Source: Marinobacterium lacunae
GTDB taxonomy: Bacteria; Pseudomonadota; Gammaproteobacteria; Pseudomonadales; Balneatricaceae
Reading direction: 5' to 3'
Length of the DNA stretch: 64,000 nt
Assembly: GCF_000705555.1 (NCBI RefSeq)
Contig: NZ_JMQN01000013.1
Span: 186,001 to 250,000, forward strand
Below the pieces are notes generated by a model. That model searched no databases and had not been told where the DNA came from. It saw only the letters and a list, made by a program, of their open reading frames with translations. The position numbers and the translations under genes are program-made. Each line of letters starts with the position of its first letter. The first letter of the stretch is position 1. This document shows, piece after piece, positions 17,601 through 25,352 of the stretch.

Positions 17601-17782
17601 CCGCCGCCCATATCGAGGCACGCGCCCGGGTTGGCAACACCTATATCAACCGCAACCAGATCGGTGCCGTCGTCGGCGTTCAACCCTTTGGCGGTCAGGG
17701 GCTCTCAGGCACCGGCCCCAAAGCTGGCGGCCCTTACTACCTACCCCGTTTCACCCGACTGATTCCGGTCGATAAGGCTTAA
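14663..17782 (+). CDS. putA: Bifunctional proline dehydrogenase / P5C dehydrogenase (PutA without DNA-binding or C-terminal domain)
   Basis: Oxidises proline to glutamate in two steps: an FAD-dependent proline dehydrogenase (about residues 90-480, with SIKLSALHPRYE, RLVKGAYWD and FASHNAHTV) and an NAD-dependent glutamate-semialdehyde dehydrogenase (about 560-1035). Catalytic features of the second are SPWNFPLA, FTGSTETA, the glutamate in ETGGQN (~810) and the cysteine in GQRCSALR (~843). At 1039 residues it lacks the N-terminal ribbon-helix-helix of E. coli PutA, which fits control by the upstream AraC protein. It also ends soon after the dehydrogenase core (LPRFTRLIPVDKA); the missing C-terminal domain is the next gene. 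AGGAG lies six bases before the ATG. Confidence 0.95.
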   Translation: MFKAIDTLEPGYIRQPMDLLWQQISPLYAADEDQVLRELMPLAEPHGDELTSIEARATRLIEQVRADDGAIHMIDALLLEYSLDTREGILLMCLAEALMRIPDTDTADALIRDKLSIADWKRHLSQSESLLVNASTWGLLLTGKVVTLDEREDGTPSGVINRLVNRLSEPVIRKVMQQAMKIMGHQFVLGRDMPEATKRGREYRERGYTYSFDMLGEAALTAADATKYYTDYTRAIDHVGNLPDIGSSPRPSVSIKLSALHPRYEVLQEARVMEELAERVFLLIRRARPLNVALTIDAEEADRLELSLKLFEKLYRSQETLGWDGLGLVVQAYSKRALPVLTWLAALSLDVGDRIPVRLVKGAYWDSEIKVCQQRGLSGYPVYTRKEATDVAYLACARFLLGEHIRGLIWPQFASHNAHTVASIMTLAKHADFEFQRLHGMGDALYDQVLDTAGVTVRIYAPVGNHKDLLPYLVRRLLENGANSSFVHRLVDQRCPISDLIQHPWQVLHSRDTLHNPNIPLPEAIFGAERNASKGPNILIESQWLPFSEKVGECLEQCWQADPIIDGRATPGQALHSDVRSPANRDILVGQVTYADHAQTIAAIDAAERFLPVWQSTSVTERTAPLRRLADLLEQHMEELVALCHQEAGKTIQDSIDEVREAVDFCRYYPARAEALYEEHLELGTLSGDTAHWQRQGRGIFVCISPWNFPLAIFLGQISAALVTGNCVIAKPAEQTSLIAARAIELMLQAGIPGGAIQFLPGEGTTVGAALTSDPRIAGVAFTGSTETAQRINRSLSRRECEPATLIAETGGQNAMIVDSTALPEQVVKDAVLSGFASAGQRCSALRVLCVQNDIADRIIELLKGAMAELTLGDPALLSTDIGPVIDEQAQSSLLEHIARMKEHAKVLAQTPMSGCTKRGMYVPPTAIEISRIDQIGREQFGPIIHVLRYSARHLDQLIDQINAAGYGLTLGIHSRNERTAAHIEARARVGNTYINRNQIGAVVGVQPFGGQGLSGTGPKAGGPYYLPRFTRLIPVDKA

Positions 17783-17796
17783 CGGAGGATATATCG

Positions 17797-18498
17797 ATGA
17801 CCGATCACCTGTTTTTCGGCGCCGACCACGCCGCCGTCTTCGAAAACTGGAATCGCCGCGGATTTGCCTATCGCTGCAAACTGCTACGCGCAGCGCTGGA
17901 TCAGCTGCCACTGGCAGGAGATCACGAAGAGCAACTAAGGCTCATCCCCCTTCTACTGGACCGTGCACTGCATATGGACAGGGTCGTAAGCCTGCCGGGT
18001 CCTACCGGCGAGAGCAACGAACTCTACCTTAGCGGTCGGGGCGATGCATTGGTGTTCGGTACTGAAAGCGCAAGCTGCGTGGCCCTCGCCGGGCAGGTAT
18101 TTAGCGCCCTTGCCTGCGGCAATCCGGTCCTGCTCGGCGGCGCTGCCGAGCAGGAATGGTGCAGCCGTCTGGTCACGCTGCTGCATCAGATTGGCGTACC
18201 TCGCGGCATCCTGACCCTGACCGATGACACACCGATAGAAGCACTGATGCAGCTGCCTCATTTGGCCTTGGTTGCGCCGGTCTGTCAGGGAAGAGAGCTG
18301 CCTTCGTTCCAGCGCCAGCTCGCTGAACGCCAAGGTTTGCTGGTGCAACTGGTCCCGGAAACCGATGCAGTGCGCTGCACGACCCTGCTGCAACCGGATC
18401 ACCTGCATCGATTCGTGACTGAAAAAACGCGCACCATCAACACCACCGCAGTGGGCGGCAACGCCACGCTGCTTGAACTGGGCAGCAGCGCTGCCTGA
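17797..18498 (+). CDS. Stand-alone PutA C-terminal ALDH-like domain
   Basis: The 233-residue protein matches the C-terminal region of long PutA proteins such as the E. coli one: LPGPTGESNELYL (about residues 68-80) corresponds to the conserved LPGPTGERN segment, and the tail TINTTAVGGNATLLELGS corresponds to the final PutA motif. In long PutAs this domain has an aldehyde-dehydrogenase-like fold and its tail motif closes the tunnel through which P5C passes. It starts 14 bp after putA, in another frame, with its own ribosome site (GGAGG at 17785-17789). It lacks a catalytic cysteine/glutamate pair, so it is structural, not an enzyme. Likely partner: PutA in trans. Confidence 0.85.
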   Translation: MTDHLFFGADHAAVFENWNRRGFAYRCKLLRAALDQLPLAGDHEEQLRLIPLLLDRALHMDRVVSLPGPTGESNELYLSGRGDALVFGTESASCVALAGQVFSALACGNPVLLGGAAEQEWCSRLVTLLHQIGVPRGILTLTDDTPIEALMQLPHLALVAPVCQGRELPSFQRQLAERQGLLVQLVPETDAVRCTTLLQPDHLHRFVTEKTRTINTTAVGGNATLLELGSSAA

Positions 18499-18670
18499 CC
18501 CCGGTGTGAATGCCGGCCAGGCCCTTGCGGCCCGCCCGGAATATGCCAGGCCGAACGGAAGCGTCTGGCATTCGCATCTGATAAAGCCGGTAACTCGACA
18601 GCTCAGGCTTCTGACGCCTGCGGCCTCGCTGTTACTTGAAACCCAACAAGACAGATAAAAGATAGAGTCC

Positions 18671-20161
18671 ATGACCGATAACAATCTGGCAATCTACGGC
18701 ACCTTTGTCGTCTACCTGCTTCTAATGCTGGCGATAGGCTATTACGCCTATCTGCGAACCAAAAACTCATCTGACTATTTCCTCGGCGGTCGCTCTCTCG
18801 GCCCTTGGCCCGCCGCACTCTCTGCCGGCGCATCCGATATGAGTGGTTGGCTTCTGCTGGGCCTGCCGGGCTACGCCTATGGCTCGGGACTTGAGTCTCT
18901 CTGGCTGGCCGCCGGCCTGCTGATCGGTACCTGGGGCAACTGGCTGATCACCGCCAAGCGTCTGCGCACTTACAGTATTGTGGCCAATGATTCCCTGACA
19001 CTGCCGGAGTTCTTCGCCAACCGTTTCCGCGACAACTCCCGCGCCCTGCAGGTGATCTCCGCCTTTTTCATTCTGCTGTTCTTCCTGTTCTATACAAGCT
19101 CAGGCCTGGTTGCCGGTGGCAAGCTGTTTGAAACCGTATTCGGTCTCGACTACAGCACTGCCGTAATCATCGGTACCGTCTGTGTGGTCTCCTACACCCT
19201 GTTCGGCGGTTTTCTCGCGGTCTCCTGGACCGATCTTGTGCAGGGCCTTTTGATGGCCGCGGCGCTTATGATCGTGCCGATCATGGTGATGCAGGTCGAC
19301 GGTGGCTGGAGTGCCATGTTCGACTCTCTGGAGCAGATAAACCCTGAGCTTTTGACGATCACTCAGGATAACAGTGGCGAATCTCTGAGCCTGATCGCCA
19401 TCGTCTCGCTGATGGCCTGGGGTCTGGGTTATTTCGGCCAGCCGCATATTCTGGCGCGTTTCAAAGCGGCACGCAGCAATGAGGATATCCCGACGGCACG
19501 CCGCATTGCGGTTACCTGGACAGGCCTGTCGATGGCCGGTGCGGTATTTGTCGGTCTGGCCGGTCTCGTCTACGTGAACGGTCACATGCCGGGCGATATC
19601 GCCGACGGTGAGAAGATCTTCATGGTACTGGTCAACGCCGTGTTCCATCCGGTGGTTGCCGGTATTCTGCTGGCAGCAATTCTGGCGGCGATCATGAGCA
19701 CCGCCGACTCTCAGTTGCTGGTGTCCTCTTCAGCTCTGGCCGAAGATTTCTACAAGCAGTTGTTCCGCCGCGACGCTTCCCAGAAAGAGATCGTCATGGT
19801 CGGCCGTATTGCCGTGCTGGGTCTCTCCTTCGTTGCACTGCTGCTCGCATTCAACCCCGAATCCAGCGTTCTGGGACTGGTGTCCTACGCCTGGGCCGGT
19901 TTCGGCGCAGCATTCGGCCCGGCTCTGTTACTGAGCCTCTACTGGCCGCGCATGAACCGCAACGGCGCTCTGGCTGGCATCGTGGTAGGCGCACTGACCG
20001 TGGTGATCTGGAAACAGCTCGCCGGCGGCCTGTTCGAGGTATACGAGATCGTACCGGGCATCATCTTCGCGACTGTTGCCGTTATCGTCGTCAGCCTGTT
20101 TACCGCGGAACCCGAACCCGCCGTGATCGAACAGCACAACGAGATGCTGCGCAAGCTGTAA
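18671..20161 (+). CDS. putP: Sodium/proline symporter PutP
   Basis: Member of the SSS family, 496 residues with about 13 membrane segments, bringing in proline with Na+. The family's substrate/Na+ region is clear: ALSAGASDMSGWLLLGLPG at about residues 52-70, SDYFLGGRSLGPWPAALS before it, and ILAAIMSTADSQLLVSSSALAEDFY in the second half (Na2-site region). Follows putA and the PutA C-terminal domain gene on the same strand, after 172 bp without a gene, and ends before a strong terminator. This completes a transport plus catabolism locus for proline. Confidence 0.96.
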   Translation: MTDNNLAIYGTFVVYLLLMLAIGYYAYLRTKNSSDYFLGGRSLGPWPAALSAGASDMSGWLLLGLPGYAYGSGLESLWLAAGLLIGTWGNWLITAKRLRTYSIVANDSLTLPEFFANRFRDNSRALQVISAFFILLFFLFYTSSGLVAGGKLFETVFGLDYSTAVIIGTVCVVSYTLFGGFLAVSWTDLVQGLLMAAALMIVPIMVMQVDGGWSAMFDSLEQINPELLTITQDNSGESLSLIAIVSLMAWGLGYFGQPHILARFKAARSNEDIPTARRIAVTWTGLSMAGAVFVGLAGLVYVNGHMPGDIADGEKIFMVLVNAVFHPVVAGILLAAILAAIMSTADSQLLVSSSALAEDFYKQLFRRDASQKEIVMVGRIAVLGLSFVALLLAFNPESSVLGLVSYAWAGFGAAFGPALLLSLYWPRMNRNGALAGIVVGALTVVIWKQLAGGLFEVYEIVPGIIFATVAVIVVSLFTAEPEPAVIEQHNEMLRKL

Positions 20162-20225
20162 TCCTTTGCAACACCCCACCAGCGCCTGGCAGCCTGGTGG
20201 GTCTCCATTCGATGCCATCCGATTC

Positions 20226-20251
20226 GCGCCGTCCCCACGGCGCTTTTTTTT
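20226..20251 (+). terminator. Intrinsic terminator after putP
   Basis: A perfect 7-bp GC-rich stem GCGCCGT / ACGGCGC with a CCCC loop is followed by eight T residues (20244-20251), a textbook rho-independent terminator for the put locus. A second hairpin (CCCACCAG / CTGGTGGG) lies just after the putP stop at about 20176-20202, without a U-run. Confidence 0.9.
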
Positions 20252-20349
20252 GTGTCCGCATCAACGTTTACATCGAAAACCTGCTAACCAACCGACGGCT
20301 ACGCGGGCATAAGATGACGATCTTAACCACAGGAAAAGGGATATTCAGG

Positions 20350-20655
20350 ATGTGCACCTCCACGCTCACCGCCATCGCCGATTGCTCTGTCGATAACGAA
20401 CAGGTTCGCGTCACCCGCTGGTCTTTCGCCCCCGGCGCCGAAACAGGCCATCACCGGCATGAATACGATTATGTCATCACACCGATTACTCACAGCCAGA
20501 TGCGTATAGAGGATGCGCAGGGCGAACGTATTGTCGAGCTGCTGCCGGGTGTCAGCTATTTCCGCCCCGCCGGCATTGAACACAATGTAACCAACGTCGG
20601 CGATGACGAGATGATCTTTGTCGAGCTTGAACTCAAGCCGTCACAGCAGAGCTGA
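20350..20655 (+). CDS. Small cupin-domain protein
   Basis: A single cupin fold of about 101 residues: WSFAPGAETGHHRHEYDYVIT gives the first motif (G(X)5HXH(X)3-4E-like, with GHHRHEYDYV) and FRPAGIEHNVTNVG the second with its histidine. The metal-site histidines are present, so an enzyme or sensor is possible. I chose ATG 20350, which has an AGGAAAAGGG stretch about nine bases upstream; ATG 20314 and a longer frame from 20197 across the putP terminator are less likely. It lies alone between the put terminator and the convergent alcohol dehydrogenase. Function unknown. Confidence 0.72.
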   Translation: MCTSTLTAIADCSVDNEQVRVTRWSFAPGAETGHHRHEYDYVITPITHSQMRIEDAQGERIVELLPGVSYFRPAGIEHNVTNVGDDEMIFVELELKPSQQS

Positions 20656-20748
20656 AAAAAACGCCACCAGCGCCGGGGGTTCTGGGCTGATGACGTATCA
20701 AGGTGCGTCACGAGGCGACGCGGGCCGTACTGAACAGCGGCAGAGGTG

Positions 20749-21861
20749 CTATTGGCTGCCGCTCTCCATACGTACGATAGGCTTGATGGTGATGCCCGAT
20801 TCCGAATCGGCGATCGCGTCGTTGATACGCTCCATCGGGTAGAACTTCACCATCTTGTCAAACGGGAAACGCCCCTGCTGATAGAGACGTATCAGTGTGG
20901 GGATGAAGGTATCCGGGTCGGCCTCACCCTCGACGATGCCGATCAGTCGACGTCCGCCACTCATGAAGTGCACTTCATCGAGCACAATCTCGCTGCCCGG
21001 CGCCGAGGCTCCCAGTACACCGCAGGTACCGCGCGGCGCCAGACTTAATACCGCCCCTTTGATAACAGGGCCCAGACCCGTTGTATCCAGCGCATAGTCA
21101 AGACCATGACCGGTGATCTCCATGATCGCCGCAGCGGTGTTGATGTTTTTCGGGTTCAGAGTGTGGGTCGCGCCCACCTCCTGGGCGAACGCCAGGCGTT
21201 CGTCGTTCATATCCACAGCAATGACGGTGGTCGCACCGATCGCCTTGGCAGCCATGATCGCCGAGAGCCCAACAGAACCTGAGCCGAATACGGCAAAGCT
21301 CTTGCCCACCCCCACTTTCAGCGCATTGATGACCGCGCCGGCACCGGTCTGTACACCGCAGGCCAGCGGGCCGAGCAGCTCCAGCGACACATCCTTGGGC
21401 ACTTTGACAATGTTGCGCTCATGACAGATGGCGTGGCTGGCGAAGGAGGACTGACCGAAGAAATGGCTGTGGATAACCTCACCCTCTTTCGCCAGCGCAG
21501 TCGAACCGTCAGTGCGGGTGGCAAAAAAGTTACGCGGAAAAAACTCATGGCAGTAACTCGGCGCATGGTCCTGACAGCTGGGGCAACCACCGCACGAGTC
21601 AAACGTCATCACCACATGGTCGCCCGGCACCACCTTGGTCACTGCACTACCGACGCGCTCCACTATACCCGCGCCCTCGTGGCCCAGCACCACCGGCAGC
21701 GGCGTGGGCAACATGCCGTCGCGCACGACGATATCGGTATGGCAGACACCGGTAGCCACCACCCGCACCAGAATTTCATCCGCCTGTGGCTCGCCGATCT
21801 CCAGCGTTTCCAGGCTTAACGGCCCATGGGTAAAACGGGCAACAGCCGCACGTATTTTCAT
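20749..21861 (-). CDS. NAD-dependent zinc alcohol dehydrogenase (aryl/benzyl or terpene alcohol type)
   Basis: Medium-chain dehydrogenase of about 370 residues. Catalytic zinc ligands are Cys40 (TGVCHTD) and His61-Glu62 (LGHEGAG); structural-zinc cysteines are 90, 93, 96 and 104; the NAD site is VFGSGSVGLSA. The sequence is of the benzyl-alcohol/geraniol dehydrogenase branch (class III-like). GGAG lies seven bases before ATG 21861; a second ATG at 21864 is possible. It is the last gene of the minus-strand operon beginning with an aldehyde dehydrogenase, and would oxidise the alcohol released by the esterase next to it. Confidence 0.85.
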   Translation of the reverse strand: MKIRAAVARFTHGPLSLETLEIGEPQADEILVRVVATGVCHTDIVVRDGMLPTPLPVVLGHEGAGIVERVGSAVTKVVPGDHVVMTFDSCGGCPSCQDHAPSYCHEFFPRNFFATRTDGSTALAKEGEVIHSHFFGQSSFASHAICHERNIVKVPKDVSLELLGPLACGVQTGAGAVINALKVGVGKSFAVFGSGSVGLSAIMAAKAIGATTVIAVDMNDERLAFAQEVGATHTLNPKNINTAAAIMEITGHGLDYALDTTGLGPVIKGAVLSLAPRGTCGVLGASAPGSEIVLDEVHFMSGGRRLIGIVEGEADPDTFIPTLIRLYQQGRFPFDKMVKFYPMERINDAIADSESGITIKPIVRMESGSQ

Positions 21862-21927
21862 CATCACACTCCGTTCTTATTCTCTCGCACCCACCGACCG
21901 AACGGCCGGTGGGACGTTTTATGAGCC

Positions 21928-22869
21928 TCAGGCAAGGGCCCGACGCAGCACCGTCGCGACCTGCTCCAGCGCCAGCCGAGCGCTCTCGCTGATCCCGGCC
22001 ATGCTGATATAGCCGTGGGCCAGGCCTGCGTATTCCACCAGCGTGACCGAGGTACCGGCCGCCGCCATCGCTTCGGCATAGGCAATCCCCTCGTCGCGCA
22101 ACGGGTCGTACCCCGCCACCTGCACCAATGCCGGTGGCAGCCCGGAAAGATCGGTCGCATCCAGCGGCGCCAGACGAAAATCGGCTGGCTCGTCGCTGCC
22201 GCTCAAGTAATGGCCCATGAAGTAGCTCATGGCGCGGCTGGTCAGGGTGTAGCCCGCGCCAAATCTACGATAGGCGTCATATTGCAGCTGGCCATTGGCA
22301 GTGGCGGGATAGATCAGGCACTGCACTGCCAACGCAGGGCCGCCCCGATCACGCGAGAGCAACGCGCAGACAGCACTGAGATTGGCACCGGCGCTGTCAC
22401 CGGCAATGGCGATACGACTCGGATCAATCCCCAGCTCCGTTGCCTGTTCGCGCAGCCAGACCAGCGCGGCGTAGCTGTCCTCAACCGCCGCCGGGAAGGG
22501 GTGCTCCGGTGCCAGGCGGTAGTCGACCTGCACCACCAGACAACCGGACAGGGCCGCGATATTACCGGCGACGCCGTCATAATCACTCGGACAACCGACA
22601 ACGAAACCACCGCCGTGCAGGTAGAGTACGGCCCCCCGCACCTCGGCCTGCGCAGGGCGGTAGCAGCGCAATATCAGTTCGCCGCCCGGCCCGGCCATCC
22701 TGCGCTCGCTGAGCGTCACCTCGGCGGGCACGGGCAGGTCGGTAGCGGACAGGATCTGGCTGTACACCTCACGTGCAGCGGCAGGCGGTAGATCCGCGAA
22801 ATCCGGCGCACCGGCGGCCTTGGCCTGTTCGAGTAGAGCCTTAATCTGTGGATCAAGCATGACGCTCAT
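21928..22869 (-). CDS. Alpha/beta hydrolase, hormone-sensitive-lipase family esterase
   Basis: The 313-residue hydrolase has the HSL-family oxyanion motif HGGG (residues 85-88), nucleophile Ser159 in GDSAG, Asp255 in GYDPLRDEG and His285 in LAHGYIS, so the catalytic triad is complete. No signal peptide: a cytosolic carboxylesterase. It overlaps the end of the RND gene by 17 bp, so the two are translationally coupled. With an alcohol and an aldehyde dehydrogenase in the same operon it probably frees an alcohol from a hydrophobic ester. Substrate not determinable from sequence. An alternative ATG lies three codons in (22860). Confidence 0.88.
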   Translation of the reverse strand: MSVMLDPQIKALLEQAKAAGAPDFADLPPAAAREVYSQILSATDLPVPAEVTLSERRMAGPGGELILRCYRPAQAEVRGAVLYLHGGGFVVGCPSDYDGVAGNIAALSGCLVVQVDYRLAPEHPFPAAVEDSYAALVWLREQATELGIDPSRIAIAGDSAGANLSAVCALLSRDRGGPALAVQCLIYPATANGQLQYDAYRRFGAGYTLTSRAMSYFMGHYLSGSDEPADFRLAPLDATDLSGLPPALVQVAGYDPLRDEGIAYAEAMAAAGTSVTLVEYAGLAHGYISMAGISESARLALEQVATVLRRALA

Positions 22870-25348
22870 CTCCGGTTAGTGCGTAGGCGGTCGAATTCTG
22901 TGCCACCTCCGCGCCGGGGGAGTTGCCTTCTTCCTCGCCGGGCTGTCCCCGCTGCCCCGAGCGCTCGGTCGTCTCGGCACGGAACAGCAGATGGGCCAGC
23001 GCCGGCAGCAGGATCAGCGCACCGAGCATGTTGAACAGGAACATGAACGCCAGCAGTATCCCCATATCGGCCTGGAAACGGATCGGCGAGAACACCCAGG
23101 TCGCCACAGCGACGGCCAGAGTGGCTCCGGTCAGCATCACGATGCGGCCAGTCTGGCGCAGCGCGGAGCGATAGGCATCGCCCAGCGACTGACCGTCGCG
23201 CAGGCCGATCAGCAGTACCGACAGCACATAGAGGGCGTAGTCGACGCCGATGCCGACCCCCAGCGCGATCACCGGCAGGATCGCCACCTTGATGCCGATA
23301 CCGAGCTCCACCATCAGCGCCTGACCGATCACCGAGGTCAGCATCAGCGGCAGCACCGCCGCCACCACGCCGCGCCAGCTACGGAAGGTGATCCAGCACA
23401 GCAGGATCACCGCGCCGTAGACCAGGTACATCATCCGATCCATCGACTGCTCGACGACAATATTGGTCGCCGCCTCGATGCCGGAGTTGCCTGCCGCCAA
23501 CATGAAGTGAGTCTCGTCGTCGTTGTGTTCGGCGGCAAAGGCTTCGACGGTGGCCACGACGCTCTCCAGCGTGGCCGCCTTGTGATCCTTCAGATAGGCG
23601 TACACCGAGAGCAGGCTGCACTCCTGATTGAACAGTTCACGCGGGGCGCGGGTTTGTACCGCACCGAGGGCGGCATCGTTCGGGATCAGTTCCAGCCATT
23701 TGAAGTTGCCCTCGTTGTAGCCCACCATGGCAAAACGCGACAGCCGTGCCATGGAGTTGGTCGACTCTACACCGGGCAACCGCTCCAGCTCGGAGGTCAG
23801 CGCGCGCACCTTGGACAGCACGCTGTAACGGGTACAGCCGTCCACCGGTGTTTGCACCATCACCACGAAGATATCGGAGCTGGCGGCATAGTTGTCCACC
23901 ATGAAGGCGTTGTCCCGGTTATAGCGCGAGTCGGCGCGCAGTTCCGGCGCACCAGCATCGAGATCGCCGATCTGCAGATCACGGCTGACCAACCCGGCAG
24001 ACAGCGCCATCAACGCGGCAACACCCAGTGCGCCCAAGGCCCAACGGCGCTGGGTAAAGAGTGCGAAGAAGCGCCAGATCCGGCCCTGCTCGACCTCTTC
24101 GTCACCGACGGGTTCGCTACGCACGGCACGCGCCGCGGCGCGCGGTGTCACCCCGATAAAGGAGAGCAGCACCGGCAGCAGCACCAGGTTGGTCAGGATC
24201 AGTACCATGACACCGAGGCTGGCGGCGATCGCCAGTTCGCGGATCACGCCGATATCGATCACCAGCAGCACGGCAAAACCGACGGCATCGGTGATCAGTG
24301 CCGCCATGCCGGTACGGAACAGGCGGCGGAAGGTGTGACGCGCGGCGACATAGCGGTGCAGTCCGCTGCCGATATCGCGCATGATGCCGTTCATCTTCTG
24401 CGCACCGTGGCTGATGCCGATGGCAAACACCAGGAAGGGCACCAGGATCGAGTAGGGGTCCAGTTCGAAGCCGAGCAGCGCCAGCAGTCCCAGTTGCCAG
24501 AGCACGCCGACCAGCGAACAGCCCATCACCAGCAGTGCGCTGCGCAGGCAGTGGGTGTAGCCGTAGAGTACGGCGGTCGCCACCGCCACCGCCACGGCAA
24601 AGAAGCCCAGCACCTGCTGCAGACCTTCGATCAGGTCGCCGACGATCTTGGCGAAACCGGTGATATGGATCTCGATGCTGCCGGCCTGATACTTGCTGCG
24701 GATCTGCTCGATCTGCCGCGACAGCTCTCCGTAGTCCAGCGGCTCACCGGTCTGCGGGTTGGTATCCAACAACGGCACGTAGATCACGCTGGACTGGAAG
24801 TTGGGCGACACCAACTGTCCGATCTCGCCGGAGCGCTGCACGTTCAGACGCACCTGCTCCAGACTCTGCTCGGAGCCGTCGTAGTCGCCGGGAATGACAG
24901 TGTCGCCCTCCAGCCCCTCTTCGGTCACCGCGATCCAGCGCGTGGCCGGGGTCCACAAGGATTTCATATAGGGGCGATCGACGCCCGGCAGCAGATAGAC
25001 CTCGTCGTTGATCTTGGCCAGCGTGCGCAGGTAGTTGTCGTCGAAGATCGACCCCTCTTTCACCGCTACTGCTATCCGCATCGAGTTGCCCAGCCCGGAC
25101 AGCTCGGCGCGGTTGTCCAGGAAGTTGGCGATATAGGGGTGACCGGTCGGGATCATCTTTTCGAAGCTGGCGTTCAGACGCAGGCTGGAAGCCTGCCAGG
25201 CCAGCACCAGACTGGCGATCAGGCAGAGGATCAAAACCAGTGCACGGCGGTTGAATATGAGCCGCTCCAGCGGCGACCCCGAATGCAGATCAAAATCTTC
25301 CAGATGGCTTGCGCCGGATCTGGAGCGGTTTTTATTGTCGGTACTCAA
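22853..25348 (-). CDS. RND superfamily transporter, MMPL type
   Basis: The 831-residue inner-membrane protein has the two-fold RND layout: one membrane segment near residue 35, a periplasmic domain (~55-230), five to six segments (~235-400), a second lone segment (~430), a second periplasmic domain (~455-630) and a final set (~635-790). MMPL-type members move hydrophobic molecules using the proton gradient. The start is a TTG at 25348: no ATG or GTG is near, and AGGAG lies seven bases upstream inside the final codons of the preceding gene. The YCF48-like gene ends 4 bp before it, so the two are coupled. Confidence 0.85.
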   Translation of the reverse strand: MSTDNKNRSRSGASHLEDFDLHSGSPLERLIFNRRALVLILCLIASLVLAWQASSLRLNASFEKMIPTGHPYIANFLDNRAELSGLGNSMRIAVAVKEGSIFDDNYLRTLAKINDEVYLLPGVDRPYMKSLWTPATRWIAVTEEGLEGDTVIPGDYDGSEQSLEQVRLNVQRSGEIGQLVSPNFQSSVIYVPLLDTNPQTGEPLDYGELSRQIEQIRSKYQAGSIEIHITGFAKIVGDLIEGLQQVLGFFAVAVAVATAVLYGYTHCLRSALLVMGCSLVGVLWQLGLLALLGFELDPYSILVPFLVFAIGISHGAQKMNGIMRDIGSGLHRYVAARHTFRRLFRTGMAALITDAVGFAVLLVIDIGVIRELAIAASLGVMVLILTNLVLLPVLLSFIGVTPRAAARAVRSEPVGDEEVEQGRIWRFFALFTQRRWALGALGVAALMALSAGLVSRDLQIGDLDAGAPELRADSRYNRDNAFMVDNYAASSDIFVVMVQTPVDGCTRYSVLSKVRALTSELERLPGVESTNSMARLSRFAMVGYNEGNFKWLELIPNDAALGAVQTRAPRELFNQECSLLSVYAYLKDHKAATLESVVATVEAFAAEHNDDETHFMLAAGNSGIEAATNIVVEQSMDRMMYLVYGAVILLCWITFRSWRGVVAAVLPLMLTSVIGQALMVELGIGIKVAILPVIALGVGIGVDYALYVLSVLLIGLRDGQSLGDAYRSALRQTGRIVMLTGATLAVAVATWVFSPIRFQADMGILLAFMFLFNMLGALILLPALAHLLFRAETTERSGQRGQPGEEEGNSPGAEVAQNSTAYALTGDERHA

Positions 25349-25352
25349 GACT

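Noticed and set aside
17770-17800. A sequencing frameshift splitting putA
   Set aside because: The stop is followed by a proper GGAGG and ATG, and the second protein has its own N-terminal extension; a genuine split is more likely, though reads should confirm it.
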